From Flavobacterium plurextorum (lineage in GTDB: Bacteria > Bacteroidota > Bacteroidia > Flavobacteriales > Flavobacteriaceae): a DNA stretch of 64,000 nucleotides. The notes below the pieces were generated by a model. The model saw only the letters and a program-made list of their open reading frames with translations, was not told where the DNA came from and ran no database searches. The translations under genes and the position numbers were made by a program. Position 1 is the first letter of the stretch. Every line of letters begins with the position of its first letter. Below are positions 19,200 through 27,759 of this stretch, in pieces. Location: NCBI RefSeq assembly GCF_002217395.1, contig NZ_MUHD01000004.1, positions 157,625 to 221,624 on the forward strand, written 5' to 3'.

Positions 19200-19652
19200 A
19201 TGACAACATTAAAAGCCGGCGATAAAGCACCAAGTTTTTCAGGAATAGATCAAGACGGGAAGTTACATAAACTAGCAGATTATACTGGAAAAAAATTAGT
19301 AGTTTTCTTTTATCCAAAAGCAAGTACACCTGGATGTACGGCTGAAGCTTGTGATTTGAGAGATAATTTTGAACGTTTTAAAGCTAATAATTATGAGCTT
19401 TTGGGTGTGAGTGCAGATAGTCAGAAAGCACAATTAAAATTTAAAGATAAATACGAATTTCCTTTTCCGTTATTGGCAGATGAAGATAAATCGGTAATCA
19501 ATGCATTTGGAGTTTGGGGACCAAAAAAGTTCATGGGAAGAGAATATGACGGAATTCACAGAACAACTTTCGTAATTAATGAACAGGGAATTATTGAAGA
19601 AGTAATCGAAAAAGTAAAAACAAAAGAACACGCTGCACAGATTTTGAAATAG
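19200..19652 (+). CDS. bcp: thiol peroxidase of the Bcp/PrxQ type
   Basis: 150 residues, cytoplasmic. It reduces hydrogen and organic peroxides with thioredoxin. The active site FYPKASTPGCTAEACDLRD shows the peroxidatic Cys (PGC) and, five residues on, the resolving Cys (EAC), the atypical 2-Cys PrxQ arrangement. Length and ends are normal for the family. TATCTTTG at 19150-19157, 43 bases before the ATG, is a likely -7 box. A terminator follows directly. Confidence 0.9.
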   Translation: MTTLKAGDKAPSFSGIDQDGKLHKLADYTGKKLVVFFYPKASTPGCTAEACDLRDNFERFKANNYELLGVSADSQKAQLKFKDKYEFPFPLLADEDKSVINAFGVWGPKKFMGREYDGIHRTTFVINEQGIIEEVIEKVKTKEHAAQILK

Positions 19653-19682
19653 TATTATTGTGGTAAAATTAAAAGCTAGAAC

Positions 19683-19712
19683 AAAAAAAAGTCCCAATAA
19701 GGGACTTTTTTA
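19683..19712. terminator. bidirectional terminator between bcp and the gene at 19714
   Basis: Stem AAAAAGTCCC/GGGACTTTTT with a 5-base loop and T runs on both sides, placed between convergent genes. Confidence 0.85.
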
Positions 19713-19713
19713 A

Positions 19714-21174
19714 TTAAGCATTTTGTTCTAATTCTGTTTGAGGATGATATCCAAACAAGTGGTGTTCTTTTATAATTTCTGCAATACCCGGCGGAAGCAT
19801 ATGTTCCCATCCCTTTTTGCCTTGATTGATCATTTTTAAAATCTCGCGAGAAAAAACCTCTAAGTTGTGCGGGTCGTAATCTGTAATGTCAACCACTTTT
19901 CCGTTGAATTTGAAGAACTTGTAAAGTTCTTTCATTCTAGGATGTACTTTTAAATTAGTTGAATTCATTAATTCTCCATTTTCATCCAGCATTGGATAAA
20001 GGAAAACTTTCATATCTCTGTAGAATAATTTTCCGAAAGCCTCTAGAATTCCACCGCTTAAGTGTCTGTAATACTTCTCGTCAAAAATATCGACAAGGTT
20101 ATTTACACCCATTGCTAATCCCATACGAGCTTTGGTATAGTTAGCAAAATATTCAACCACTTTATAGTATTCTTGGAAATTCGAAATCATTACCGTTTGA
20201 CCAAGTGAGCAAAGTAATTCGGCTCTGTCCATAAAGTCGCGTTCGTCGATTTCACCGTCAGAACGTAAATTCGAAAGTGTAATTTCGAAAATAACCAATG
20301 TATTATCTTTTTCAACTTTGTTTTCTTCAAGAAACATCTTCAACGATTTCTCGTACATGTCCATGTTTACCTTTGTAACCGGGCGAAAACTTCCTCTTAA
20401 AGCTAAAAGGTTCTTTTTGTACAAAATGGCAGCCGGCAAAATGTTTTTTCCTTCAGGATTAAACATAACCGCGTCAGTCATTCCGTTTTTAACCAATTGT
20501 AAGCTCATCAAACGATTGTCAACATCAGCAAAACGAGGACCAGAGAAATTGATAGTATCGATTTCTAATTGATCTTTGTCTAAGTGATCGTATAAATATC
20601 GAAGTAAACGTTTTGGATCATTATATTTGTAAAAAGCACCGTAAATTAAGTTTACACCTAAAATTCCTAGTGTTTCTTGTTGTAATCTAGCGTCAGTTTC
20701 TCTAAAACGAATGTGAAGAATAATTTCGTTATAAGCTTCGTCTGGTTCAATTTGGTATCTAATTCCTACCCAGCCGTGTCCTTTAAATTGTTTCGCAAAA
20801 TCTATAGTTGCAACTGTATTTGCATAACTAAAGAAAAGTTTTGTGGGATGTTTTTCTCTGCTTAAACGCTCTTCGATGATTTGTCCTTCGAGAGTTAACA
20901 TCTTTTTTAAACGTTCTTCGGTTACGTAACGGCCGTCAGTTTCAATTCCGTAAATAGCATCACTAAAATCTTTGTCATAGGCAGACATAGCTTTTGCAAT
21001 AGTTCCTGAAGAACCTCCGGATCTGAAAAAATGTCTAACTGTCTCTTGTCCAGCGCCAATTTCTGCAAATGTTCCGTAAATGTTTTCGTTTAAATTAATG
21101 CGTAAAGCTTTGTCTTTTATAGAGGGAATCTGTTCGATGACCTTGTCACCTTTGAGTTTTATTTCTGTACCCAT
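19714..21174 (-). CDS. conserved cytoplasmic protein of unknown function, 486 residues
   Basis: It has no signal peptide or membrane helix and looks like a soluble alpha/beta protein. Notable stretches are FAEIGAGQETVRHFFRSGG (residues about 36-54), IYGIETDGRYVTEE, and HLFGYHPQTELEQ at the C-terminus. I recall this family as widespread and annotated in databases under names that do not fit (such as TonB-dependent receptor or adenylyltransferase); nothing in the sequence supports a beta-barrel or a nucleotidyltransferase HxGH motif. The gene is divergent from the MBL hydrolase, and both have a -7 box in the 90-base gap. Confidence 0.6.
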   Translation of the reverse strand: MGTEIKLKGDKVIEQIPSIKDKALRINLNENIYGTFAEIGAGQETVRHFFRSGGSSGTIAKAMSAYDKDFSDAIYGIETDGRYVTEERLKKMLTLEGQIIEERLSREKHPTKLFFSYANTVATIDFAKQFKGHGWVGIRYQIEPDEAYNEIILHIRFRETDARLQQETLGILGVNLIYGAFYKYNDPKRLLRYLYDHLDKDQLEIDTINFSGPRFADVDNRLMSLQLVKNGMTDAVMFNPEGKNILPAAILYKKNLLALRGSFRPVTKVNMDMYEKSLKMFLEENKVEKDNTLVIFEITLSNLRSDGEIDERDFMDRAELLCSLGQTVMISNFQEYYKVVEYFANYTKARMGLAMGVNNLVDIFDEKYYRHLSGGILEAFGKLFYRDMKVFLYPMLDENGELMNSTNLKVHPRMKELYKFFKFNGKVVDITDYDPHNLEVFSREILKMINQGKKGWEHMLPPGIAEIIKEHHLFGYHPQTELEQNA

Positions 21175-21196
21175 TTTATTTTAAATAGATTTGTTA

Positions 21197-21204
21197 CAAA
21201 GTTA
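21197..21204 (-). promoter_or_regulatory. candidate -7 box for the 486-residue protein gene
   Basis: TAACTTTG on the minus strand fits TAnnTTTG and lies 22 bases before the ATG at 21174. Confidence 0.4.
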
Positions 21205-21238
21205 GTAAATTAGGCTTCTAATGAAAGAGAAATAATCC

Positions 21239-21246
21239 TATTTTTG
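21239..21246 (+). promoter_or_regulatory. candidate -7 box for the MBL hydrolase gene
   Basis: TATTTTTG fits TAnnTTTG and lies 18 bases before the TTG start, giving a leader of only about ten bases. Confidence 0.4.
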
Positions 21247-21264
21247 TAAAAAAATTAAGTTCAA

Positions 21265-22029
21265 TTGAAGGTCTATTTTTTAGGTACTGGTACTTCTCAA
21301 GGCATTCCGATTATCGGAGTGGATCATCCTGTTTGCAAAAGCACTGACGCTAAGGACAAAAGGCTCCGAGTATCCATTTGGATTACTTGGAACGAGCACT
21401 CATTTGTAATCGATTGCGGTCCTGATTTCAGACAGCAAATGCTTTCCTGCGGATGTCGTAAACTCGACGCTATTTTATTTACGCATGAACACGCAGATCA
21501 TACTGCAGGTTTAGACGATATTCGTCCGTTTAATTTTAGACAGGGCGAAATTCCAATTTACGGACATGAGCGTGTGTTAGGTAATTTAAGACGCCGTTTT
21601 GATTATGTTTTCGAAACGGTAAATAAATATCCCGGCGCACCAAGCGTTAAAACTATCGAAGTCGAAAATGACAAACCTTTTGCCGTTGGTGATAAAATAG
21701 CGATTCCAATAAATGTAATGCACGGTGATTTGCAGGTTTTTGGATATAGAATCGATGATTTTGCTTATCTAACAGATGTAAAAACAATTGAAACTGCCGA
21801 AGTCGAAAAACTTAAAGGATTAAAAGTTTTAGTTGTGAATGCTTTACGTGTTGAGCCTCACGATACACATTTTAACTTACAAGAAGCACTTGATTTTATT
21901 AATCTCGTAAAACCCGAAAAGGCTTATTTAACACATATCAGCCATGTTTTAGGTTTTCATGAAGAAGTACAGAAACAACTGCCCGAAAATGTATTCCTGG
22001 CTTACGATAACTTAGAAATTACAATTTAA
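21265..22029 (+). CDS. metallo-beta-lactamase fold hydrolase (PhnP/RNase Z-like)
   Basis: 254 residues, cytoplasmic. The metal-binding motif THEHADHTAGLDD (HxHxDH) is intact, as are the later ligands, His in NVMHGD and the Asp in AYLTDVK. The start VYFLGTGTSQGIP and Cys residues near DHPVCKS and LSCGCR resemble PhnP-type cyclic phosphodiesterases and related MBL proteins; the substrate is not known. The start is TTG at 21265, needed to include the first beta strand (KVYFLGTG). The next gene begins 13 bases after its stop. Confidence 0.8.
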   Translation: MKVYFLGTGTSQGIPIIGVDHPVCKSTDAKDKRLRVSIWITWNEHSFVIDCGPDFRQQMLSCGCRKLDAILFTHEHADHTAGLDDIRPFNFRQGEIPIYGHERVLGNLRRRFDYVFETVNKYPGAPSVKTIEVENDKPFAVGDKIAIPINVMHGDLQVFGYRIDDFAYLTDVKTIETAEVEKLKGLKVLVVNALRVEPHDTHFNLQEALDFINLVKPEKAYLTHISHVLGFHEEVQKQLPENVFLAYDNLEITI

Positions 22030-22042
22030 TTATTCCATAAAA

Positions 22043-22546
22043 ATGAAAAAATCCTTAATGCTTTATCTTTTTATCCTTGCGATATTAATGAATGTTTTTA
22101 CGTATATGTTTTATAGCAGCGAAGTAAAATTCGGGCAGGAAAGATATGATAAAACGACTAAAAAGCTAAGAGACAGTATTCAATTGGTAAAAACGCAATT
22201 GGCTGATGCAAATTATTTTTCTCTTGAACATAATGAAAATGCACAAAATTACTTTGATAACAGTGCTTCTGGTGGAAAAGTAATTTTATTTGAAAAATTG
22301 ATTCCAGTTGTAACTGAGAAATTATTAGATTTTAACGCAAACCCAAAAGGGAATCCGTATACAGGACAAGATCAAATAGGACCAAACAAATTTATTATCA
22401 ATAAAGTAAAAATTTTAAACCACCGTTGGATTATTGCTGATTACAGCAATGGTGAATTATGGGGAGAAGTCTTGTTAAAGTATTTTGTTGATAATGATGA
22501 TAATATTACCTTTGAAGTAAACCAAACTTGGTTGTATCAAAAATAG
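22043..22546 (+). CDS. membrane-anchored protein, unknown
   Basis: 167 residues. One N-terminal helix (about residues 5-24) is followed by a charged, probably coiled segment (KLRDSIQLVKTQLADA) and a compact C-terminal domain ending in FEVNQTWLYQK. It most likely is anchored in the inner membrane and faces the periplasm. It is 13 bases after the MBL hydrolase gene, so the two are probably co-transcribed. I do not recognise a family. Confidence 0.6.
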   Translation: MKKSLMLYLFILAILMNVFTYMFYSSEVKFGQERYDKTTKKLRDSIQLVKTQLADANYFSLEHNENAQNYFDNSASGGKVILFEKLIPVVTEKLLDFNANPKGNPYTGQDQIGPNKFIINKVKILNHRWIIADYSNGELWGEVLLKYFVDNDDNITFEVNQTWLYQK

Positions 22547-22591
22547 GATTGTGTTATCCTGTTTTTTTATCAATTTAAATTTAATAGGATT

Positions 22592-23011
22592 ATGAAAAAA
22601 ATATTTTTGTTTTTGATTATTGCCGGAACATTTTCTTGTGCAAAAAAGGTTTCTCAGGATAAAGTAACTTCTAAAGAGACAGAAAAAGAAACAGTTGTAG
22701 GTGGAGATTCAGATTCTCACGGATGTAAAGCTTCTGCCGGCTACACTTGGTCAACATTAAAAAAAGAATGTATCCGAATATTTGAAGGTACAAGATTGAA
22801 CCATGCAGAAGATGGAAAAACATACACCACAGCTGCATATGTTATTTTTGATGGAAACAAAGCAGAGCTTTTTCTTGATACTCAAAAAGAATCTATCATC
22901 TTAGAAAGAAAATCCGAAGGGGATTCTTGGAAAAAAGATGATCTAGAGCTAATTCCGTGGAAAGGTTATGTCTTGAAAAAAGCTGGAAAGATTGTTTATA
23001 CAGGACAATAA
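22592..23011 (+). CDS. small lipoprotein, unknown
   Basis: 139 residues. Signal peptide with lipobox TFSC (Cys16, followed by Ala-Lys-Lys). The mature protein has a linker rich in Lys/Glu/Thr up to about residue 40, then a small domain with two Cys (in SHGCKAS and KKECIRI) that begins ASAGYTWSTLKKECIRIFE. I have no family name for it. It lies 45 bases after the previous gene and is closed by a strong terminator. Confidence 0.65.
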   Translation: MKKIFLFLIIAGTFSCAKKVSQDKVTSKETEKETVVGGDSDSHGCKASAGYTWSTLKKECIRIFEGTRLNHAEDGKTYTTAAYVIFDGNKAELFLDTQKESIILERKSEGDSWKKDDLELIPWKGYVLKKAGKIVYTGQ

Positions 23012-23028
23012 GTAAAAAAATAAAGAGT

Positions 23029-23077
23029 AAAAAAGTGAGATGTATTTTGGTATTACCATTTTACATCTCACTTTTTT
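23029..23077. terminator. bidirectional terminator between the lipoprotein gene and the esterase gene
   Basis: Arms AAAAAAGTGAGATGTA and TACATCTCACTTTTTT around a 17-base loop, between convergent genes. Confidence 0.85.
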
Positions 23078-23080
23078 CTT

Positions 23081-23725
23081 TTATACCGAAAGCCAATTCT
23101 TAAAATCGAAGAAATTTTGTGGCGCAACGCCGTGACCAACAGGATATTCTTTGTAAGTGACAGGAATATTTAGCTTTTCTAAAATCGCTGGAGTTTTTCT
23201 AGCCCATTCAATTGGAATAACTTGATCTACAGTTCCGTGTGAAGCGAATATTTTTAAGTTTTTAAAGTCGTTTTTCTCAAAACCTTCTTTGATGATTTCT
23301 TCATTAAAATAACCGCTCATCGCCACAACTCTCTGAATTTTTTCAGGATAAGAAAGTGCTGTCGCGTAACTTAAGATTGAACCTTGGCTAAAACCAATCA
23401 AAGTCACATTATTAGCATCAATAGGATAATTAGCAACTAATTCGTCAATAAAATTGGCGATGATATCTCTTGAAGTTTTTGCTTGTTCATTATCTGAAAA
23501 TTTATTCTGGTCTGCATCAAAATTGATTGCGTACCACGCGTAAGCACCATATTGTAAATCATAAGGCGCTCTTGCTGAAATGATATAATAATTATCAGGA
23601 AGTTCAGTTGCAAACGAAAATAAGTCGGCTTCATTGCTGCCATAACCGTGTAATAAAAGCAAAAGAGGGTTTTTGTCTAAAATAACTTTTGGTTCTCTTA
23701 TTTTATATTCTAAAGATAGATTCAT
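23081..23725 (-). CDS. alpha/beta-hydrolase, carboxylesterase/phospholipase type
   Basis: 214 residues, cytoplasmic. The catalytic triad can be read: Ser in GFSQGS (nucleophile elbow), Asp in HGTVDQVIP, His in YPVGHGV. The oxyanion region is LLLLHGYGSNEADL. This set is typical of the small bacterial esterases related to acyl-protein thioesterase and Pseudomonas carboxylesterase; the natural substrate is unknown. The gene stands alone, with repeats in the gap upstream (23809-23925). Confidence 0.85.
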   Translation of the reverse strand: MNLSLEYKIREPKVILDKNPLLLLLHGYGSNEADLFSFATELPDNYYIISARAPYDLQYGAYAWYAINFDADQNKFSDNEQAKTSRDIIANFIDELVANYPIDANNVTLIGFSQGSILSYATALSYPEKIQRVVAMSGYFNEEIIKEGFEKNDFKNLKIFASHGTVDQVIPIEWARKTPAILEKLNIPVTYKEYPVGHGVAPQNFFDFKNWLSV

Positions 23726-23808
23726 TTTTTAATTGTGAATTGTTAGTTCTTAGTCTCAGTTTTCAGTTTTCAACTTTGGCAAAGTTTGTTGGTGATGTTA
23801 CTGTAGAA

Positions 23809-23925
23809 AATCTGTTTTTATCCGCGTTCTGCATGCAAAACTGCATCATCCGAGTTCAAATTTTATACGCTGATAAAACAGATTCGTTAAAGCGAAAACG
23901 CTGATCTCAACGAATTTGTTTTTTT
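23809..23925. repeat. double palindromic element (REP-like)
   Basis: Two nested inverted repeats. The outer one pairs AATCTGTTTTTATCCGCG at 23809-23826 with CGCTGATAAAACAGATT at 23868-23884. The second pairs AAAACAGATTCGTT at 23875-23888 with AACGAATTTGTTTT at 23909-23922 and ends in a T run, so it could also terminate plus-strand transcription. The two share bases, so only one can form at a time. Confidence 0.55.
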
Positions 23926-23935
23926 TAAATTTAAG

Positions 23936-24262
23936 TTAACCGATAGATTTAAACCATTTTTGAAAAAGTGCTCCCACTAACGGAATAGGCTTTGTCTGTC
24001 CTTGTATCGCATTAAAAATGCCAAAAGTCCAAAGAATTGAAATGCAGATCCACATTGGAAAAGTGATAAAAAAGCTGTCAAAATTGCTGATAATTGCTCC
24101 AAAAGAAATAAAAGTAAGCGATAATCCTAAAGCTTGACGGATATGAAAAGAAGCAAAGCTGTTTTTGTTTTCAGAATTCATAGACATCGCTATCAAAACG
24201 CCAATAATTAAAATATAACTGGTAATAGCGATAGATTTTCCTTCTTCAATTGTATTGTTCAT
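23936..24262 (-). CDS. DUF4870-like small membrane protein
   Basis: 108 residues with three hydrophobic helices (about 12-28, 45-67, 70-90 in this numbering). The pattern, with SFASFHIRQALGLSLTF between helices 1 and 2, is that of the DUF4870/TIC20-like small membrane proteins (HxxQAL core). The function is unknown. A TTG at 24280 would lie inside the gene upstream; I choose the ATG at 24262, four bases after the stop of the dihydroorotase-like gene, which means tight co-transcription. Confidence 0.65.
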   Translation of the reverse strand: MNNTIEEGKSIAITSYILIIGVLIAMSMNSENKNSFASFHIRQALGLSLTFISFGAIISNFDSFFITFPMWICISILWTFGIFNAIQGQTKPIPLVGALFQKWFKSIG

Positions 24263-24266
24263 TGTA

Positions 24267-25517
24267 TTATTTTGTAACAAGTTGATTTTGATTTAAAATT
24301 CCGTACACAGAACCTTTAATTTCAGTTCCTAAAAAAGCAGAATTTTTAGATTTTGAAAGAATATTTTCTTTTGTAAAAGTCGATTTTCCTTCTGGCGTAA
24401 AGAAAGTTAAGTTTGCTATAGAATCTTCGGCAATTGTATTGTTTTCAAGTCCAAAAATAGTTCTTCCAGAAGTTAGTTTTGAAACTATAGTTTCTAAAGG
24501 TAAAACAGTCAATAAAGCTCCAAAAGCACTTTCTAAACCAATAGTTCCATTTTTTGCCGTATCAAATTCCATTTTCTTGAATTCGATATCAATAGGATTA
24601 TGGTCTGAAGTAATGATATCGATAGTTCCGTCAGCAATTCCGTTAAGTAAAGCCTGTCTGTCAACTTCAGTACGTAAAGGCGGAGTAACTTTAAAACGAG
24701 TGTCAAAACCATCTAGTTTTTCATCTGTTAAAACTAAATGATGCACAGATGCACTTGCAGTTACGTTTAAACCTTTTGCTTTAGCTTCTCTAATTAATTG
24801 AACTGATTTTGCTGTAGAAATTGTTGGAATATGAAGTTTTCCGCCTGTATATTCCAGTAAAAATAAGTTTCGAGATATTTGAAGTTCTTCGGCTAAATCA
24901 GGAATTCCTTTTAATCCTAAACGAGTCGAAACAATTCCTTCGTTTGCAACGCCGTTTCCTTTTATGTTTGGGTCTTGCGAATAAGTAATTACCAAACCGT
25001 CAAAATCCTGAACGTATTGCAAAGCAATTTTTAGCAGATTGGCATTATCAATGCTTTTGTTGTAATCTCCAAAAGCAACAGCGCCCGCTTTTTTCATGTC
25101 AAACAATTCTGCCATATCTTTTCCTTCACTGGCTTTTGTTAAAGCTCCAATTGGGAAAATTTCTGTTGCAAAACCATTTGCTTTATTTTTTACAAAATTT
25201 ACCTGAGACTGATTGTCAATAATAGGGAAGGAGTTTGGCTGAAGAGCAATTGCTGTAAAACCGCTTTTTGCCGCAACGTTTAATCCGTTTGCGATAGTTT
25301 CTCGGTCCTCATAACCTGGTTCTCCAAGTGAAACACTGCTGTCAAACCATCCTTGAGAAACATGAAGATTATCGAATTTTACCTCTGTTGCATTATCATT
25401 TGGAAGTGAAACGCCTATTTTTTCTATTAAACCATCTGCAATTAAAAGATCAACAGTCTGGTTATGAAACGGACTTTTTGAGTCGATAATTTTGGCGCTT
25501 TTGATGATTATTTTCAT
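24267..25517 (-). CDS. dihydroorotase-like protein lacking the metal ligands
   Basis: 416 residues with the amidohydrolase TIM-barrel layout of class I dihydroorotases. Active dihydroorotase forms dihydroorotate in pyrimidine synthesis with zinc held by a D-x-H-x-H-x-R motif. Here the matching segment, GWFDSSVSLGEPGYEDRE, keeps Gly-Glu-Pro-Gly but has Ser in place of both His and Leu-Gly in place of the Arg. Further on, TSDHNPIDIE keeps the Asp but has lost the following His. It is therefore probably not a working zinc hydrolase. A structural partner of aspartate transcarbamoylase, as known for inactive PyrC-like proteins in Pseudomonas, is one possibility (inference). It is the first of a pair with the DUF4870-like gene. 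Confidence 0.7.
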   Translation of the reverse strand: MKIIIKSAKIIDSKSPFHNQTVDLLIADGLIEKIGVSLPNDNATEVKFDNLHVSQGWFDSSVSLGEPGYEDRETIANGLNVAAKSGFTAIALQPNSFPIIDNQSQVNFVKNKANGFATEIFPIGALTKASEGKDMAELFDMKKAGAVAFGDYNKSIDNANLLKIALQYVQDFDGLVITYSQDPNIKGNGVANEGIVSTRLGLKGIPDLAEELQISRNLFLLEYTGGKLHIPTISTAKSVQLIREAKAKGLNVTASASVHHLVLTDEKLDGFDTRFKVTPPLRTEVDRQALLNGIADGTIDIITSDHNPIDIEFKKMEFDTAKNGTIGLESAFGALLTVLPLETIVSKLTSGRTIFGLENNTIAEDSIANLTFFTPEGKSTFTKENILSKSKNSAFLGTEIKGSVYGILNQNQLVTK

Positions 25518-25584
25518 ATGTAGATATTTTGTTGTCGTAAAATGATTTTTGTAAAAAGTGAAACGCCTTTAAATTGTCGTTAAT

Positions 25585-27513
25585 CTATTTTACAAATTTG
25601 ATGATTGCCATTTCTAATGCTAAAAATAACAGTGCAAAGATAACAAACCATTTCCAAATTTGGCTGTCTGTGCGTTCAGTTTGTAAGGTATTAAAAATGG
25701 TCGAAATCGTATCTGCAGTTTTAAAGTTAGAAACTATATTGGTATTTACCTGACTTAAATCGCTTTCAGACCGTTTGTAATTAAAGCTTAAATTTTCAAC
25801 CCATTCTTTTTTGTCAAAAATGCTGTAGTTTCCAGCTGTTTCAGGAAAATCGTTAAAAGTCAATTTTACTTTATTGTTTAGTATCTGCTGAATCGGAATG
25901 AAAGAATCGTCAGTTCCTTTTACTTCTAGAATTGCATCTTTTGTTAGTAAAACATCAACAAAATAAGGTTGATTATTTCCTATGGTTAAAGCATTTACGC
26001 CTGTTTTTTGATTATTTTGTCCCATTTTATAAAATAACGGAACAATTAATGGTGATTGCTGAAAATTTGAATTCTCTGTGTTTATTGGCGCTGAAAAAAC
26101 GGTAATTCCAGAAACTTGATTTTGAATTGCTGTTACAAATGCAGTTTGATCTTCATAAGATAAAACGGCTGGATAAGGACTTGAAATATCAAATGAATTG
26201 TTTGTTTTTGGATATTGAAAATTTGTGATTTTATTCTCAAAAACACCTGAAAACAAAGGATGATCAAAATTGATTTTGGTAATTAATTTATTTTGAGCTT
26301 TTAGCGTATTAAATTGAACCTTTCCAAAATTTCCTAAAAACGAATTTAAATTTGAAATTGAGCTTTTTTCGGAAGGAATTACAACTAAATTCCCGCCTTT
26401 AGAAACAAAAGCTTTTAAAGTGGTTTGCAAGGCTTGCGGAATCTCAATTAATTCGTTTAAGATGATTGTATTTTGTTTTTCTAAACTATTATAGTCTAGA
26501 GAACCAATTGCATAATTATTATAATTGAATTCGGCAGAAGTATAAATTCTAGATAAGAAATTACTTTTTTCAGGTTCTCCAATACTGATTACGTTAGTTT
26601 TTTTGTTTTTAGAAATACTGAAAAACAGTTTGTTGTCATACGTTAAACCATTGTCTTCAATAGAAACATAACCATGAAAGGCTTCTTTTGGTATCGTGAA
26701 GTTGATTTTCTTTTTCTTCGCATCAAAATTGATAATTGTTTTAGCAATTAATTTGTTTTGATTGTATAAAGAAGTCGAAATAGGTTTAAAATCTTCTCCG
26801 TAGCCTGATAAGTCAACGGTTATTTCGTAAAAATTTTCTAATGTCTGATTGATGTAAACACTGTCGATTGAAACATTGTTTTTTTGTTCTGCTTCAGGAA
26901 CTATGAAATAAGGTTTTTCCTCCTGATCAATATTTTTAACGTCGTTTTCGGTTAAACCAACAGCATCAGAAATAATTACAATGTCCTTTTTATGCGCTGA
27001 TTTATGTGCTTTTATTTTTGCTATAATCGATGAAAGCTCAAAAGGCGTTGCACTGTATTTTAAATTTTGTAAAGCACTTTTAGACGATTTAATATCAGTA
27101 TTCCAATAATTTTCAGTGTTTGTCAACAATGAAAATTGAGCCGTTTCGGGTGTATTCTCTAATAATTCCTGAACAGCTCGTTTTAGCAATTCTCCTTTTT
27201 TTCCTTTTGCCTGCATACTAAACGAATTATCTAGAATAATATACATTTCATTTGAAGCATTTTTACTGTCTTTGGCTTCAAAAAAAGGCTGAGCAAAGGC
27301 CGTAATAATACATGTAAGTAATAAAAGACGAGTTGCCAGTAATAGTCGCTTTTTGATTTTCGAACTTTTACGAGTTTGAATGGCAAGCTCTTTTAAGAAA
27401 CGAACATTGGTGAAGTAAGAGGTTTTAAAACGTCGTAATTGAAATAAATGAACCAAAATTGGAACGATCAATAAAAAAAGGAAGTATAGAATTTCGGGGT
27501 GTTTAAAATGCAT
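25585..27513 (-). CDS. BatA-type VWA-domain membrane protein
   Basis: 642 residues. Residues 1-80 form the N-terminal double-helix domain of BatA-like aerotolerance proteins (helices about 8-25 and 58-76). A von Willebrand A domain follows, with an intact metal site in YIILDNSFSMQ (D-x-S-x-S) at about residue 92. The middle and C-terminal parts are periplasmic beta-rich segments, with a last helix at about 622-640 ending in a short positive tail. The usual job of these proteins is unknown; many stand outside the bat operon, as here. It lies 67 bases upstream of the dihydroorotase-like gene on the same strand and could be co-transcribed. Confidence 0.75.
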   Translation of the reverse strand: MHFKHPEILYFLFLLIVPILVHLFQLRRFKTSYFTNVRFLKELAIQTRKSSKIKKRLLLATRLLLLTCIITAFAQPFFEAKDSKNASNEMYIILDNSFSMQAKGKKGELLKRAVQELLENTPETAQFSLLTNTENYWNTDIKSSKSALQNLKYSATPFELSSIIAKIKAHKSAHKKDIVIISDAVGLTENDVKNIDQEEKPYFIVPEAEQKNNVSIDSVYINQTLENFYEITVDLSGYGEDFKPISTSLYNQNKLIAKTIINFDAKKKKINFTIPKEAFHGYVSIEDNGLTYDNKLFFSISKNKKTNVISIGEPEKSNFLSRIYTSAEFNYNNYAIGSLDYNSLEKQNTIILNELIEIPQALQTTLKAFVSKGGNLVVIPSEKSSISNLNSFLGNFGKVQFNTLKAQNKLITKINFDHPLFSGVFENKITNFQYPKTNNSFDISSPYPAVLSYEDQTAFVTAIQNQVSGITVFSAPINTENSNFQQSPLIVPLFYKMGQNNQKTGVNALTIGNNQPYFVDVLLTKDAILEVKGTDDSFIPIQQILNNKVKLTFNDFPETAGNYSIFDKKEWVENLSFNYKRSESDLSQVNTNIVSNFKTADTISTIFNTLQTERTDSQIWKWFVIFALLFLALEMAIIKFVK

Positions 27514-27586
27514 TCTGGCTTCGATTTACTTCACTACGTTTTGTTTTTCGCGAAGATGCTGGTCAAAAATACAAATTTTTTAGTTG

Positions 27587-27665
27587 AACCATATAAGTTC
27601 ATGTAAGAGATTATATGTAAAAAATATTTAAGCGTTCTAAAATGAACTTATATCACTTATATGGT
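27587..27665. repeat. dispersed imperfect palindrome, copy 1
   Basis: The left arm begins AACCATATAAG and the right arm ends CTTATATGGT. The right part (27639-27665) matches 44364-44390 in 25 of 27 bases. It lies in the gap between the divergent BatA-like and lactonase genes, so it does not work as a simple terminator there. Confidence 0.6.
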
Positions 27666-27759
27666 GGAAGATCTTTTTGAAAAATGTAACTTTTAAGGTT
27701 CTATTTGTAATAACAAAAATGATATAAATGCGTATTTTAGCGTATTCAAAAAATTAAGT

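Noticed and set aside
23689..23904. 71-codon plus-strand frame in the gap after the esterase gene
   Set aside because: It runs through the inverted repeats at 23809-23925 and has no likeness to any family.
24439..24741. 100-codon plus-strand frame opposite the dihydroorotase-like gene
   Set aside because: Shadow of a longer gene with clear family layout.
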